The position numbers were made by a program, and so were the translations under genes. A stretch of 5,144 nt of DNA from assembly GCA_025351985.1 (NCBI GenBank), contig JANXUW010000603.1, forward strand, positions 1-5,144, read 5' to 3'. A model generated the notes under the pieces. That model saw only the letters and a program-made list of their open reading frames with translations, was not told the DNA's origin and ran no database searches. This DNA is from Pseudolysobacter sp. (GTDB lineage: Bacteria > Pseudomonadota > Gammaproteobacteria > Xanthomonadales > Rhodanobacteraceae). This document shows positions 1 through 5,144 of the stretch, one piece after another; position 1 is the stretch's first letter; the number at the start of each line of letters is the position of its first letter.

Positions 1-271
1 CGTTGCCATCGTCACCGACGACAATCCGCGCGGCGAAAATGGCGATGTGATCGTCGCGCAGATTCTCGCCGGATTTTCGGCGCCGAGCAGCGTCACCATC
101 GAACGCAATCGCGCCGTTGCCATCGCGCTCGCGATCGCGCAGGCGCGCAGCGGCGATGTCGTGCTGATCGCCGGCAAAGGCCACGAGGATTATCAGGAAA
201 TCGGCGGTCGGAAATTGCCGTTCGACGACCTGCAAGTTGCGCGCTCCGTGATGGAGGAGCGCGCATGTTGA
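1..271 (+). CDS. murE: UDP-MurNAc-tripeptide synthetase MurE, C-terminal fragment (5' end outside window)
   Basis: This is the last 89 codons of MurE, the cytoplasmic ATP-dependent ligase that adds the third amino acid to UDP-MurNAc-L-Ala-D-Glu. The reading frame begins at base 2 (base 1 ends the previous codon) and stops with TGA at 269-271. What is visible is the C-terminal Mur ligase domain. A TDDNPR stretch at fragment residues 5-10 carries the DNPR motif, which in the family marks meso-diaminopimelate rather than L-lysine specificity. GKGHEDYQ at residues 58-65 is the second conserved block contacting the diaminopimelate. The end of the protein (PFDDLQVAR) aligns with the E. coli MurE C-terminus. 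The stop codon lies inside the start of murF, giving a 7-nt overlap. The family is certain; meso-DAP specificity is a motif-based inference. The N-terminal and central ATPase domains are outside the window. Confidence 0.97.
   Translation, partial: VAIVTDDNPRGENGDVIVAQILAGFSAPSSVTIERNRAVAIALAIAQARSGDVVLIAGKGHEDYQEIGGRKLPFDDLQVARSVMEERAC
253..259 (+). promoter_or_regulatory. Shine-Dalgarno sequence of murF
   Basis: GGAGGAG lies inside the last codons of murE and ends 5 nt before the murF ATG at 265; counted from the GGAGG core the spacing is 7 nt. It is the strongest ribosome binding site in the window and supports ATG 265 as the murF start. Because it is translated as part of murE, murF initiation is probably coupled to murE termination. 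Confidence 0.8.
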
Positions 272-1638
272 ACCTGCGGTTATCCGACATTGCGCGCCTG
301 ACTGGCGGTCGTTTGCAAGGCGCCGATGCGCTGGTACAAAACGTCGCCACCGATTCGCGCCAGCCGCAATCCGGTGCGATGTTCATCGCGCTCAAGGGGG
401 AGCAGTTCGATGCGCACGATTTTGTCGCCGACGCGCAGAAGCACGGCGCGATCGCGGCATTGGTCAGCCGGCAACTCGATCTGCCGATCGCGCAGGTCAT
501 CGTTGCCGACACCGAACGCGCGCTCGGCGAAATCGCCAAGTCGGTACGCGCCGGACACAACGCGCGCGTGGTCGGCATCACCGGTTCGAATGGCAAGACC
601 ACGGTCAAGGCATTGGTCGCCTCGATCCTGCAACGTGCCGGGCGCACGCATGTCAACGCGGGCAACTTCAACAACGAAATCGGATTGCCGCTGACCGTGC
701 TCGCGCTCCCCGCAGACGCCGAATTCGCGGTGCTCGAAATGGGTGCGGGCAAACCCGGCGACATCGCTTATCTCGCTGCCATCGCCAAGCCACAGGTCGG
801 CCTCGTCAACAACATTGCCGCGGCGCATCTTGAGCGTATGGGAAATCTGCAAGGTGTCGCGACGACCAAAGGCGCGATCTATCAAACATTGCCGCACGAT
901 GGCATCGCGATCATCAATGCCGACGACGCGTTCGCGGAATTTTTCGCCGGCCTCGCTGGCACGCGGCGCGTGGTGCGATTCGGAATCGAGCGAGCAGCCG
1001 ATGTCGGCGCGAGCATCCACAGCCTCGGCGCCCAAAGCACATTCACCTTGCACACGCCGTTGGGCGATTGCGAAATCAACTTGCCGCTCAGCGGCCGCCA
1101 CAACGTGATGAATGCATTGGCTGCGAGTGCGATCGCGATTACGCTCGATGTGTCGCTCGCGACGATCCAGCTCGGGCTGGAAAATGCCGCGCCGGTCAAG
1201 GGACGTTTGATCCGCCACACCGACGCGCGTGGCTGGACCTTGATCGACGATACCTACAACGCCAATCCGGCTTCGACCGCCGCGGCCATCGCGACCCTCG
1301 TACTGCAACCGGGCGAGCCGTGGCTCGTGCTCGGCGACATGAAAGAACTCGGCGCGGATGCCGCCCAGCTGCATGCCGAGATCGGTGCGTTGGCAAAATG
1401 CAGCGGCGTGCGCCGGCTGTTCGGCGTCGGTGAATTGACACGATCCGCCGTCGACGCTTTCGGCGCGGATGCCACGCATTATCCGGATCAACAATCGCTC
1501 GCCGATGGCTTGCGCCGCGAGATTCATGCCGGCGTGGTTTGCCTGGTCAAGGGCTCGCGTTCGTCGGCGATGGAAAAAATCGTGACGGCCTTGCTCAGCG
1601 CGAACGATGCGATGCACGGAGCACAGCATGCTGCTTGA
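265..1638 (+). CDS. murF: UDP-MurNAc-tripeptide:D-alanyl-D-alanine ligase MurF
   Basis: MurF is the cytoplasmic ATP-dependent ligase that joins D-Ala-D-Ala to UDP-MurNAc-tripeptide, completing the UDP-MurNAc-pentapeptide that MraY uses. The product is 457 aa, close to the 452 aa of E. coli MurF. The N-terminal substrate domain (about 1-100) has the DSR motif at 30-32 and the F-ALKGE--DAHDF block at 40-53. The central ATPase domain has the P-loop [10 protein letters not shown] at 104-113, NFNNEIGLP at 134-142, EMGAG at 158-162, the AHLE motif at 187-190 and K202, at the place of the carbamoylated lysine. [11 protein letters not shown] is at 277-287. The C-terminal domain opens with IDDTYNANP at 327-335, followed by LGDMKELG at 356-363 and [10 protein letters not shown] at 428-437. 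The Glu that usually follows K202-G203 is Ala here. The start is set by the GGAGGAG just upstream and by the canonical N-terminus. It overlaps murE by 7 nt and mraY by 11 nt. Confidence 0.98.
   Translation: MLNLRLSDIARLTGGRLQGADALVQNVATDSRQPQSGAMFIALKGEQFDAHDFVADAQKHGAIAALVSRQLDLPIAQVIVADTERALGEIAKSVRAGHNARVVGITGSNGKTTVKALVASILQRAGRTHVNAGNFNNEIGLPLTVLALPADAEFAVLEMGAGKPGDIAYLAAIAKPQVGLVNNIAAAHLERMGNLQGVATTKGAIYQTLPHDGIAIINADDAFAEFFAGLAGTRRVVRFGIERAADVGASIHSLGAQSTFTLHTPLGDCEINLPLSGRHNVMNALAASAIAITLDVSLATIQLGLENAAPVKGRLIRHTDARGWTLIDDTYNANPASTAAAIATLVLQPGEPWLVLGDMKELGADAAQLHAEIGALAKCSGVRRLFGVGELTRSAVDAFGADATHYPDQQSLADGLRREIHAGVVCLVKGSRSSAMEKIVTALLSANDAMHGAQHAA
1618..1621 (+). promoter_or_regulatory. 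Shine-Dalgarno sequence of mraY
   Basis: GGAG lies 6 nt before the ATG at 1628, within the last codons of murF. It decides between two in-frame ATGs: the upstream one at 1607 would add seven residues (MRCTEHS), which the E. coli protein lacks, while 1628 gives a protein of exactly the E. coli length. Confidence 0.7.
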
Positions 1639-2710
1639 ACTCGCCAACCATCTGCGCGATCTCTGGGGCGGATTCCATCTGTTCCAGTACGTCACGTTTC
1701 GCACGATCATGAGCACGCTCACCGCGCTCGTGACATCGTTGCTGTTCGGCCCGATGGTGATCCGCAAACTCGCCGCACAGAAAGCCGGGCAGGTGATTCG
1801 CATCGACGGTCCGCAGTCGCATTTTTCCAAGGCCGGCACGCCGACGATGGGTGGTGCGCTGATCCTGCTCGCGCTCACCGTTTCCACCTTGCTGTGGTCC
1901 GATCTGCACAACCGCTACATCTGGATCACGCTCGGCATCACGCTGGCATTCGGTGTGATTGGTTTCTACGACGACTATCGCAAGATCGCGATGAAAGACA
2001 GCCGCGGCTTGCCCGCGCGCTGGAAATATTTCTGGCAATCGTTGTTCGGCCTCGGCGCCGCGCTCGGTTTGTATTTGACCGCGAGTGTGCCGGCGGAAAC
2101 GGCGTTGTACGTACCACTGTTCAAGCAGGTCGCGATTCCGCTCGGGGTGATGATCGTGCCGCTGGCGTATCTGATGATCGTCGGATTCTCGAACGCGGTG
2201 AACCTGACCGATGGCCTCGACGGTTTGGCGATCATGCCGACCGTGCTGGTCGCCGCGGCGCTCGGTGTTTTCGCCTACGCCGCGGGCAACGCGGTGTTCT
2301 CGAGCTACCTGCAGATTCCGGCGATTCCGGGGTCGAGCGAGCTGTGTATTTTCTGCGGCGCGCTCGCCGGCGCCGGGCTCGGATTTTTGTGGTTCAACGC
2401 GTATCCCGCGCAAGTATTCATGGGCGATGTCGGCGCGCTTGCGGTCGGCGCCGCGCTCGGCACGGTAGCCGTGATCGTGCGCCAGGAAATCGTGCTGCTG
2501 ATCATGGGCGGCATCTTCGTCATCGAAACCGCGTCGGTGATCATCCAGGTCGCGAGTTTCAAACTCACCGGCAAACGTGTGTTCCGCATGGCACCGATTC
2601 ACCATCACTTCGAACTCAAAGGTTGGCCCGAGCCGCGCGTGATCGTGCGTTTCTGGATCATCAGCGTCGTGCTGGTGTTGATCGGTCTTGCCACGTTGAA
2701 GGTGCGCTGA
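1628..2710 (+). CDS. mraY: Phospho-N-acetylmuramoyl-pentapeptide transferase MraY
   Basis: MraY is the integral inner-membrane enzyme that transfers phospho-MurNAc-pentapeptide from UDP to undecaprenyl phosphate, making lipid I and releasing UMP. The product is 360 aa, the same length as E. coli MraY, and aligns with it almost without gaps. Conserved blocks are [13 protein letters not shown] (64-76); FYDDYRK (113-119) with the Asp pair D115-D116; RWKYFWQS (131-138); [13 protein letters not shown] (189-201); [17 protein letters not shown] (253-269) with catalytic-site D267; and [18 protein letters not shown] (321-338) with the His triad 325-327. Hydrophobic stretches fit the ten membrane helices known for the family. 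The start at 1628 was chosen over ATG 1607 because of the GGAG at 1618 and the family length. It overlaps murF by 11 nt and shares its last base with the ftsW start. All key catalytic residues are present, so it should be active. Confidence 0.98.
   Translation: MLLELANHLRDLWGGFHLFQYVTFRTIMSTLTALVTSLLFGPMVIRKLAAQKAGQVIRIDGPQSHFSKAGTPTMGGALILLALTVSTLLWSDLHNRYIWITLGITLAFGVIGFYDDYRKIAMKDSRGLPARWKYFWQSLFGLGAALGLYLTASVPAETALYVPLFKQVAIPLGVMIVPLAYLMIVGFSNAVNLTDGLDGLAIMPTVLVAAALGVFAYAAGNAVFSSYLQIPAIPGSSELCIFCGALAGAGLGFLWFNAYPAQVFMGDVGALAVGAALGTVAVIVRQEIVLLIMGGIFVIETASVIIQVASFKLTGKRVFRMAPIHHHFELKGWPEPRVIVRFWIISVVLVLIGLATLKVR
2699..2702 (+). promoter_or_regulatory. Shine-Dalgarno sequence of ftsW
   Basis: AAGG (within GAAGGTG) in the last codons of mraY lies 7 nt before the ATG at 2710. 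It favours 2710 over the second in-frame ATG at 2719, and places the start on the mraY stop (TGATG), a typical termination-reinitiation arrangement. Confidence 0.6.
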
Positions 2711-3909
2711 TGTTCGGCATGAATAATCAGGCACGACGCAAGAGTGATATCGATGGCCAGTTCGACACCGGCCTGTTGCTCGCCGCCGCCGCGCTCGCCG
2801 CGCTCGGCGTGATCATGGTGTCGTCCGCATCGATCGCGATCGCCGACGGCCAGCACGTCGGGCCGTTTTATTACCTCACGCGTCACCTGGTATTTCTCGC
2901 GCTCGGTTTGACCTTGGCAACGGTGATGACCAAGGTCGAGCTGAGTTGGTTCGAGCGCAACAGTTTCCCGCTGCTGCTGCTCGCGGTGTTCCTGCTGTTG
3001 CTGGTGTTCGTGCCGGGCATCGGCATGCGCATCAACGGCTCGCGGCGCTGGATCCGTCTCGTGGTCGCGAGCTTCCAGACCGTCGAGGCGGTGAAGCTGT
3101 TGCTGATCATTTATCTCGCGAGTTATCTCGTGCGCCATCGCGACAGCGTGCAGGGCAAATTGTTCGGCGTGATCAAGCCGCTCGGGGTGGCCTTGATGCT
3201 GGTCGTGCTACTGCTCGCGCAACCAGATTTCGGCAGCGCGACATTGTTGATCTGCGTCACCGTCGGCATGATCTGGCTCGGCGGCGCGCGCTTGCGCAAC
3301 CTCGTTTATCTAGCCATTCCCGCGATGCCCGCGCTGGCTTGGGCGGCGTTGTCGCAGGACTACCGCGTCAAGCGCCTGACCTCGTTTTTGAATCCGTGGG
3401 AAAACCCGTTCACCGATGGATTTCAGCTCACCCAGGCGTTGATCGCGGTCGGCCGCGGCGAGTGGTTCGGCGTCGGCCTCGGCGCGAGCATCCAGAAACT
3501 TTTCTACCTGCCCGAAGCGCACACCGACTTCATCATGGCGGTGATCGCCGAAGAGCTCGGCCTGGCCGGCATCGTGCTCGTGTTGCTTTTGTTCGCCGCT
3601 CTCGCCGGACGCGGTTTTGTGATCGGCATGCGTGCGATCGAGCGTGGCCAGCGCTTCGGCGGATATTGCGCGTTCGGCATTTCGTTATGCCTGAGCCTGC
3701 AGGCGATGGTCTCGATCGGCGTCAATCTCGGCGTATTACCGACCAAGGGTCTGACCCTGCCGTTGATCAGCTCCGGCGGATCGAGCGTGATGATGACTTG
3801 CGTTGCGGTCGGCATGTTGTTGCGCGTGAGCTACGAATTGAGCCGTGCCGAAAACATGGCGGACAGTCTCGCTGACGCCGCGGCCAATAGCGAAGGCGTG
3901 CGCGCATGA
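2710..3909 (+). CDS. ftsW: Septal peptidoglycan glycosyltransferase FtsW (SEDS family)
   Basis: FtsW is the inner-membrane SEDS polymerase that links lipid II into glycan strands at the division septum, working with the transpeptidase FtsI (PBP3). The product is 399 aa with about ten hydrophobic segments. Family landmarks are RWIRL (113-117), E126 and K129 of the QxxExxK block, QPDFGSATLL (171-180), FLNPWENP (226-233), GFQLTQALIAVGRGEWFGVGLG (237-258), PEAHTDF (268-274), IAEELG (279-284) and LPTKGLTLPLISSGGSS (343-359). D273 in HTDF corresponds to the catalytic Asp of FtsW (D297 in E. coli). The HTDF, NPWE and PTKGLTLPL blocks match E. coli FtsW closely; RodA belongs to the same family, but position inside the dcw cluster supports FtsW. 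The cytoplasmic N-terminus is about 25 residues shorter than in E. coli, and the C-terminal tail after the last helix is acidic and Ala-rich. The usual QP(A/S)E is QTVE here. The frame is open far upstream of 2710, but that stretch lies within mraY and encodes no FtsW-like sequence. Confidence 0.97.
   Translation: MFGMNNQARRKSDIDGQFDTGLLLAAAALAALGVIMVSSASIAIADGQHVGPFYYLTRHLVFLALGLTLATVMTKVELSWFERNSFPLLLLAVFLLLLVFVPGIGMRINGSRRWIRLVVASFQTVEAVKLLLIIYLASYLVRHRDSVQGKLFGVIKPLGVALMLVVLLLAQPDFGSATLLICVTVGMIWLGGARLRNLVYLAIPAMPALAWAALSQDYRVKRLTSFLNPWENPFTDGFQLTQALIAVGRGEWFGVGLGASIQKLFYLPEAHTDFIMAVIAEELGLAGIVLVLLLFAALAGRGFVIGMRAIERGQRFGGYCAFGISLCLSLQAMVSIGVNLGVLPTKGLTLPLISSGGSSVMMTCVAVGMLLRVSYELSRAENMADSLADAAANSEGVRA
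3892..3896 (+). promoter_or_regulatory. Shine-Dalgarno sequence of murG
   Basis: GAAGG lies 9 nt before the ATG at 3906, inside the last codons of ftsW. With the ATGA stop/start overlap at 3906-3909 it supports coupled initiation of murG. Confidence 0.6.
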
Positions 3910-5003
3910 CGACGCTGACATCCCTTTCATCCGCACCCGTGCTGATCATGGCCGGCGGTACCGGCGGACATATTTTCCCGGGCCTCGCGGTCGCCGCGGA
4001 ACTACGCCAGCGCGGCGTGCCGGTGGTCTGGCTCGGTGCCGCGGGTGGACTCGAAACGCGGCTTGTGCCGCAGGCTGGCATCGAGCTCGAGACGTTGCGC
4101 ATCGGTGGCATTCGCGGCAAGGGTTTGCTGACCATGCTCGGCGCACCGTTGCGTATTCTGCGCGCGGTGTATCAGGCCTGCGCGGTGCTGCGTCGCGTGC
4201 GTCCGCGCAGCGTGCTCAGCATGGGTGGTTACGCGGCCGGGCCGGGCGGAATCGCCGCGTGGTTGTTGCGTCGTCCGCTGCTGGTGCACGAGCAGAATCG
4301 CATTCCGGGCGTGACCAATCGTGTGCTCGCCAAACTTTCGCGCAAGATTCTGTGCGGATTCTCCGATGCGTTTGCGCATGACTCAAGCGCGGTGTGGGTC
4401 GGCAATCCGGTGCGTCGCGAGATCAGCGAAATTGCTGAACCCGCGACTCGATTTGCGACACGCGATGGCGCGCCGCGGTTATTGATTCTCGGCGGCAGTC
4501 TTGGTGCGCAGGCGCTCAATACACGTGTGCCGCAAGCGCTCGCGCGACTGGCACCAGCGGAACGCCCCGAAGTGCGACATCAGTGCGGCACAAAACATGT
4601 CGATGCAGCGCGCGCCGCGTATGTCGACGCCGGTGTTGTCGCGACCGTCGAACCGTTCATTGCGGATATGGCTGCGGCCTATGCCTGGGCCGACCTGGTG
4701 ATCTGCCGCGCGGGCGCATTGACCGTGGCCGAACTCGCCGCCGCCGGTATCGGCGCGGTGCTCGTGCCGTTTCCGTTTGCAGTGGATGATCATCAAACGC
4801 GCAATGGCGAAACCCTGGTCGCGATAAATGCCGCGTTGCTGCTGCCGGAATCGTCGGCAAGCGCCGAACGTATCGCGGACATCCTTGCTGAACTCCTGCC
4901 GGATCGCGCACGCCTGCTGGCGATGGCGAACGCCGCGCGCACCTTGGCCAAACCGGATGCGGTGAACGTGATCGCGCAAGCATGTATCGAGGCCGGCGCA
5001 TGA
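3906..5003 (+). CDS. murG: Lipid II synthase MurG (UDP-GlcNAc:lipid I GlcNAc transferase)
   Basis: MurG is the peripheral, cytoplasmic-face GT-B (family GT28) glycosyltransferase that adds GlcNAc from UDP-GlcNAc to lipid I, giving lipid II. The product is 365 aa against 355 in E. coli; much of the difference is a slightly longer N-terminus before the first strand. The N-terminal domain has the glycine-rich loop [14 protein letters not shown] (17-30, with H22), IRGKGL (69-74) followed by the hydrophobic/basic segment [15 protein letters not shown] (76-90) that matches the membrane-association patch, GGYAAGP (107-113) and [11 protein letters not shown] (128-138). VGNPVR is at 165-170. The C-terminal domain has [10 protein letters not shown] (196-205), QCG (226-228), FIADM (251-255), and the donor-binding block RAGALTVAE (268-276) followed by DDHQTRN (294-300). 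All expected motifs are present. The ATG overlaps the ftsW stop as ATGA, and the gene ends in ATGA with murC. MurG thus sits between the gene for the enzyme that uses its product (FtsW) and the next ligase gene. Confidence 0.98.
   Translation: MTTLTSLSSAPVLIMAGGTGGHIFPGLAVAAELRQRGVPVVWLGAAGGLETRLVPQAGIELETLRIGGIRGKGLLTMLGAPLRILRAVYQACAVLRRVRPRSVLSMGGYAAGPGGIAAWLLRRPLLVHEQNRIPGVTNRVLAKLSRKILCGFSDAFAHDSSAVWVGNPVRREISEIAEPATRFATRDGAPRLLILGGSLGAQALNTRVPQALARLAPAERPEVRHQCGTKHVDAARAAYVDAGVVATVEPFIADMAAAYAWADLVICRAGALTVAELAAAGIGAVLVPFPFAVDDHQTRNGETLVAINAALLLPESSASAERIADILAELLPDRARLLAMANAARTLAKPDAVNVIAQACIEAGA
4989..4992 (+). promoter_or_regulatory. Shine-Dalgarno sequence of murC
   Basis: GAGG near the end of murG lies 7 nt before the ATG at 5000. 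It favours that start over the in-frame ATG at 5036, which has no comparable purine-rich sequence upstream. Confidence 0.6.
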
Positions 5004-5144
5004 CACCGAATCGCCTCAGTCCGCACGATGACATCATGCAGGATTTCCGCCGTGTGCATTTTGTCGGCATCGGTGGCGTCGGCATGAGCGGCATCGCCGA
5101 AGTGCTGCAGAATCTCGGCTACTCCGTCTCCGGTTCGGATCGGG
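5000..5144 (+). CDS. murC: UDP-N-acetylmuramate:L-alanine ligase MurC, N-terminal fragment (3' end outside window)
   Basis: This is the first 48 codons of MurC, the cytoplasmic ATP-dependent ligase that adds L-Ala to UDP-MurNAc, the first step of stem-peptide assembly. The visible part is the N-terminal Rossmann-like UDP-binding domain: [20 protein letters not shown] at residues 17-36, containing the glycine-rich [12 protein letters not shown] (23-34), then GYSVSGSDR (40-48). This matches the E. coli MurC N-terminus (HFVGIGGAGMGGIAEVL and SGSD). The ATG at 5000 overlaps the murG stop as ATGA and has GAGG 7 nt upstream. A start at 5036 would leave only four residues before the [10 protein letters not shown] strand and remains possible. 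The ATPase and C-terminal domains lie beyond the window, so completeness cannot be judged. Confidence 0.96.
   Translation, partial: MTPNRLSPHDDIMQDFRRVHFVGIGGVGMSGIAEVLQNLGYSVSGSDR

Larger units (their letters stand above)
1..5144 (+). other. Part of the dcw (division and cell wall) operon, lacking murD
   Basis: Six co-directional genes, murE-murF-mraY-ftsW-murG-murC, overlap at every junction (265-271, 1628-1638, 2710, 3906-3909, 5000-5003). No spacer exists that could hold a terminator, and I see no convincing internal promoter. The arrangement follows the widespread dcw order, except that murD, which lies between mraY and ftsW in E. coli, is absent. By analogy with other dcw clusters, ftsL and ftsI should lie upstream of murE, and murB and/or ddl, ftsQ, ftsA and ftsZ downstream of murC; none of these is in the window. 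Translation of successive genes is probably coupled. Confidence 0.9.

Noticed and set aside
1607..1627. Longer mraY start at ATG 1607
   Set aside because: It would add MRCTEHS, absent from the E. coli protein. The GGAG at 1618 and the exact 360-aa family length favour 1628.
280..1911. Long antisense open frame (543 codons) opposite murF and the start of mraY
   Set aside because: It lies fully opposite two intact, well-conserved genes. Its translation is low-complexity and rich in Arg, Asp and His, with no recognisable motif, as expected of a shadow frame in GC-rich DNA.
1894..2709. In-frame upstream extension of ftsW that would give a 671-residue fusion
   Set aside because: The extension lies within mraY in another frame, is Arg-rich and lacks membrane character. 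FtsW homology begins after the ATG at 2710, which has a Shine-Dalgarno sequence.
1595..2734. Antisense open frame (379 codons) opposite mraY
   Set aside because: It covers mraY almost exactly and its product is full of Arg, His, Gln and Glu, the mirror of a membrane-protein gene. There is no family resemblance.
131..2843. Four GCGATCGC octamers (131-138, 448-455, 1129-1136, 2836-2843), resembling the HIP1 palindrome of cyanobacteria
   Set aside because: More than random bases would give, but all lie in coding sequence as Ala/Ile-rich codon runs (GCG and ATC are favoured codons here), are not evenly spaced, and stop in the second half of the window. Codon usage explains them; a genome-wide count against a codon-shuffled control would settle it.
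2946..3875. Alternative-frame open frame (309 codons) inside ftsW on the + strand
   Set aside because: It is Arg/Ala-rich with no motif and nested in a conserved gene; it is a GC-driven shadow.
5036..5038. Alternative murC start at ATG 5036
   Set aside because: It is possible, since few residues are needed before [10 protein letters not shown], but it lacks a good ribosome binding site. The ATG at 5000 has GAGG and the ATGA coupling seen at the ftsW/murG junction.
1..5144. Search for promoters, terminators, small RNAs, tRNAs, inverted-repeat ends or CRISPR-like repeats
   Set aside because: All sequence is coding with overlapping genes. I found no GC hairpin followed by a T-run, no regularly spaced repeats and no tRNA-like fold by eye. 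A weak promoter inside a gene cannot be excluded by reading.

Overview
This window is a fragment of a bacterial dcw (division and cell wall) cluster. It holds six genes, all on the + strand: the 3' end of murE, complete murF, mraY, ftsW and murG, and the 5' end of murC. Base composition is GC-rich (about 60% or a little more, judged by eye), and third positions are mostly G or C. MraY, FtsW, MurF and MurG all resemble their gammaproteobacterial counterparts; MraY has exactly the 360 residues of the E. coli enzyme. The order murE-murF-mraY-ftsW-murG-murC, with no murD between mraY and ftsW, departs from E. coli and matches what I recall of the Xanthomonadales (Lysobacterales). I therefore infer a gammaproteobacterium, probably of the Xanthomonas/Rhodanobacter/Dyella/Dokdonella lineage. 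The genus cannot be fixed from the sequence.

Layout: murE C-terminal end (1-271), murF (265-1638), mraY (1628-2710), ftsW (2710-3909), murG (3906-5003), murC N-terminal end (5000-5144, running off the window). Every gene overlaps the next, by 7, 11, 1, 4 and 4 nt, so the window has no intergenic base. Each internal start has a purine-rich Shine-Dalgarno sequence inside the preceding gene. This points to one polycistronic message with translational coupling. I found no promoter, terminator, RNA gene, repeat array, mobile element or CRISPR.

Together the genes make and use the peptidoglycan precursor. MurC, MurE and MurF add L-Ala, the third residue (here meso-diaminopimelate, judging by the DNPR motif) and D-Ala-D-Ala to UDP-MurNAc in the cytoplasm. 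MraY transfers the phospho-MurNAc-pentapeptide to undecaprenyl phosphate, giving lipid I. MurG adds GlcNAc to give lipid II. FtsW polymerises lipid II at the division septum. The D-Glu-adding step (MurD) is not encoded where E. coli has it. That absence is the most interesting point here, because some Xanthomonas use a MurD2/MurL variant of that step. Otherwise this is an ordinary, intact core region, and I see no undescribed system in it.
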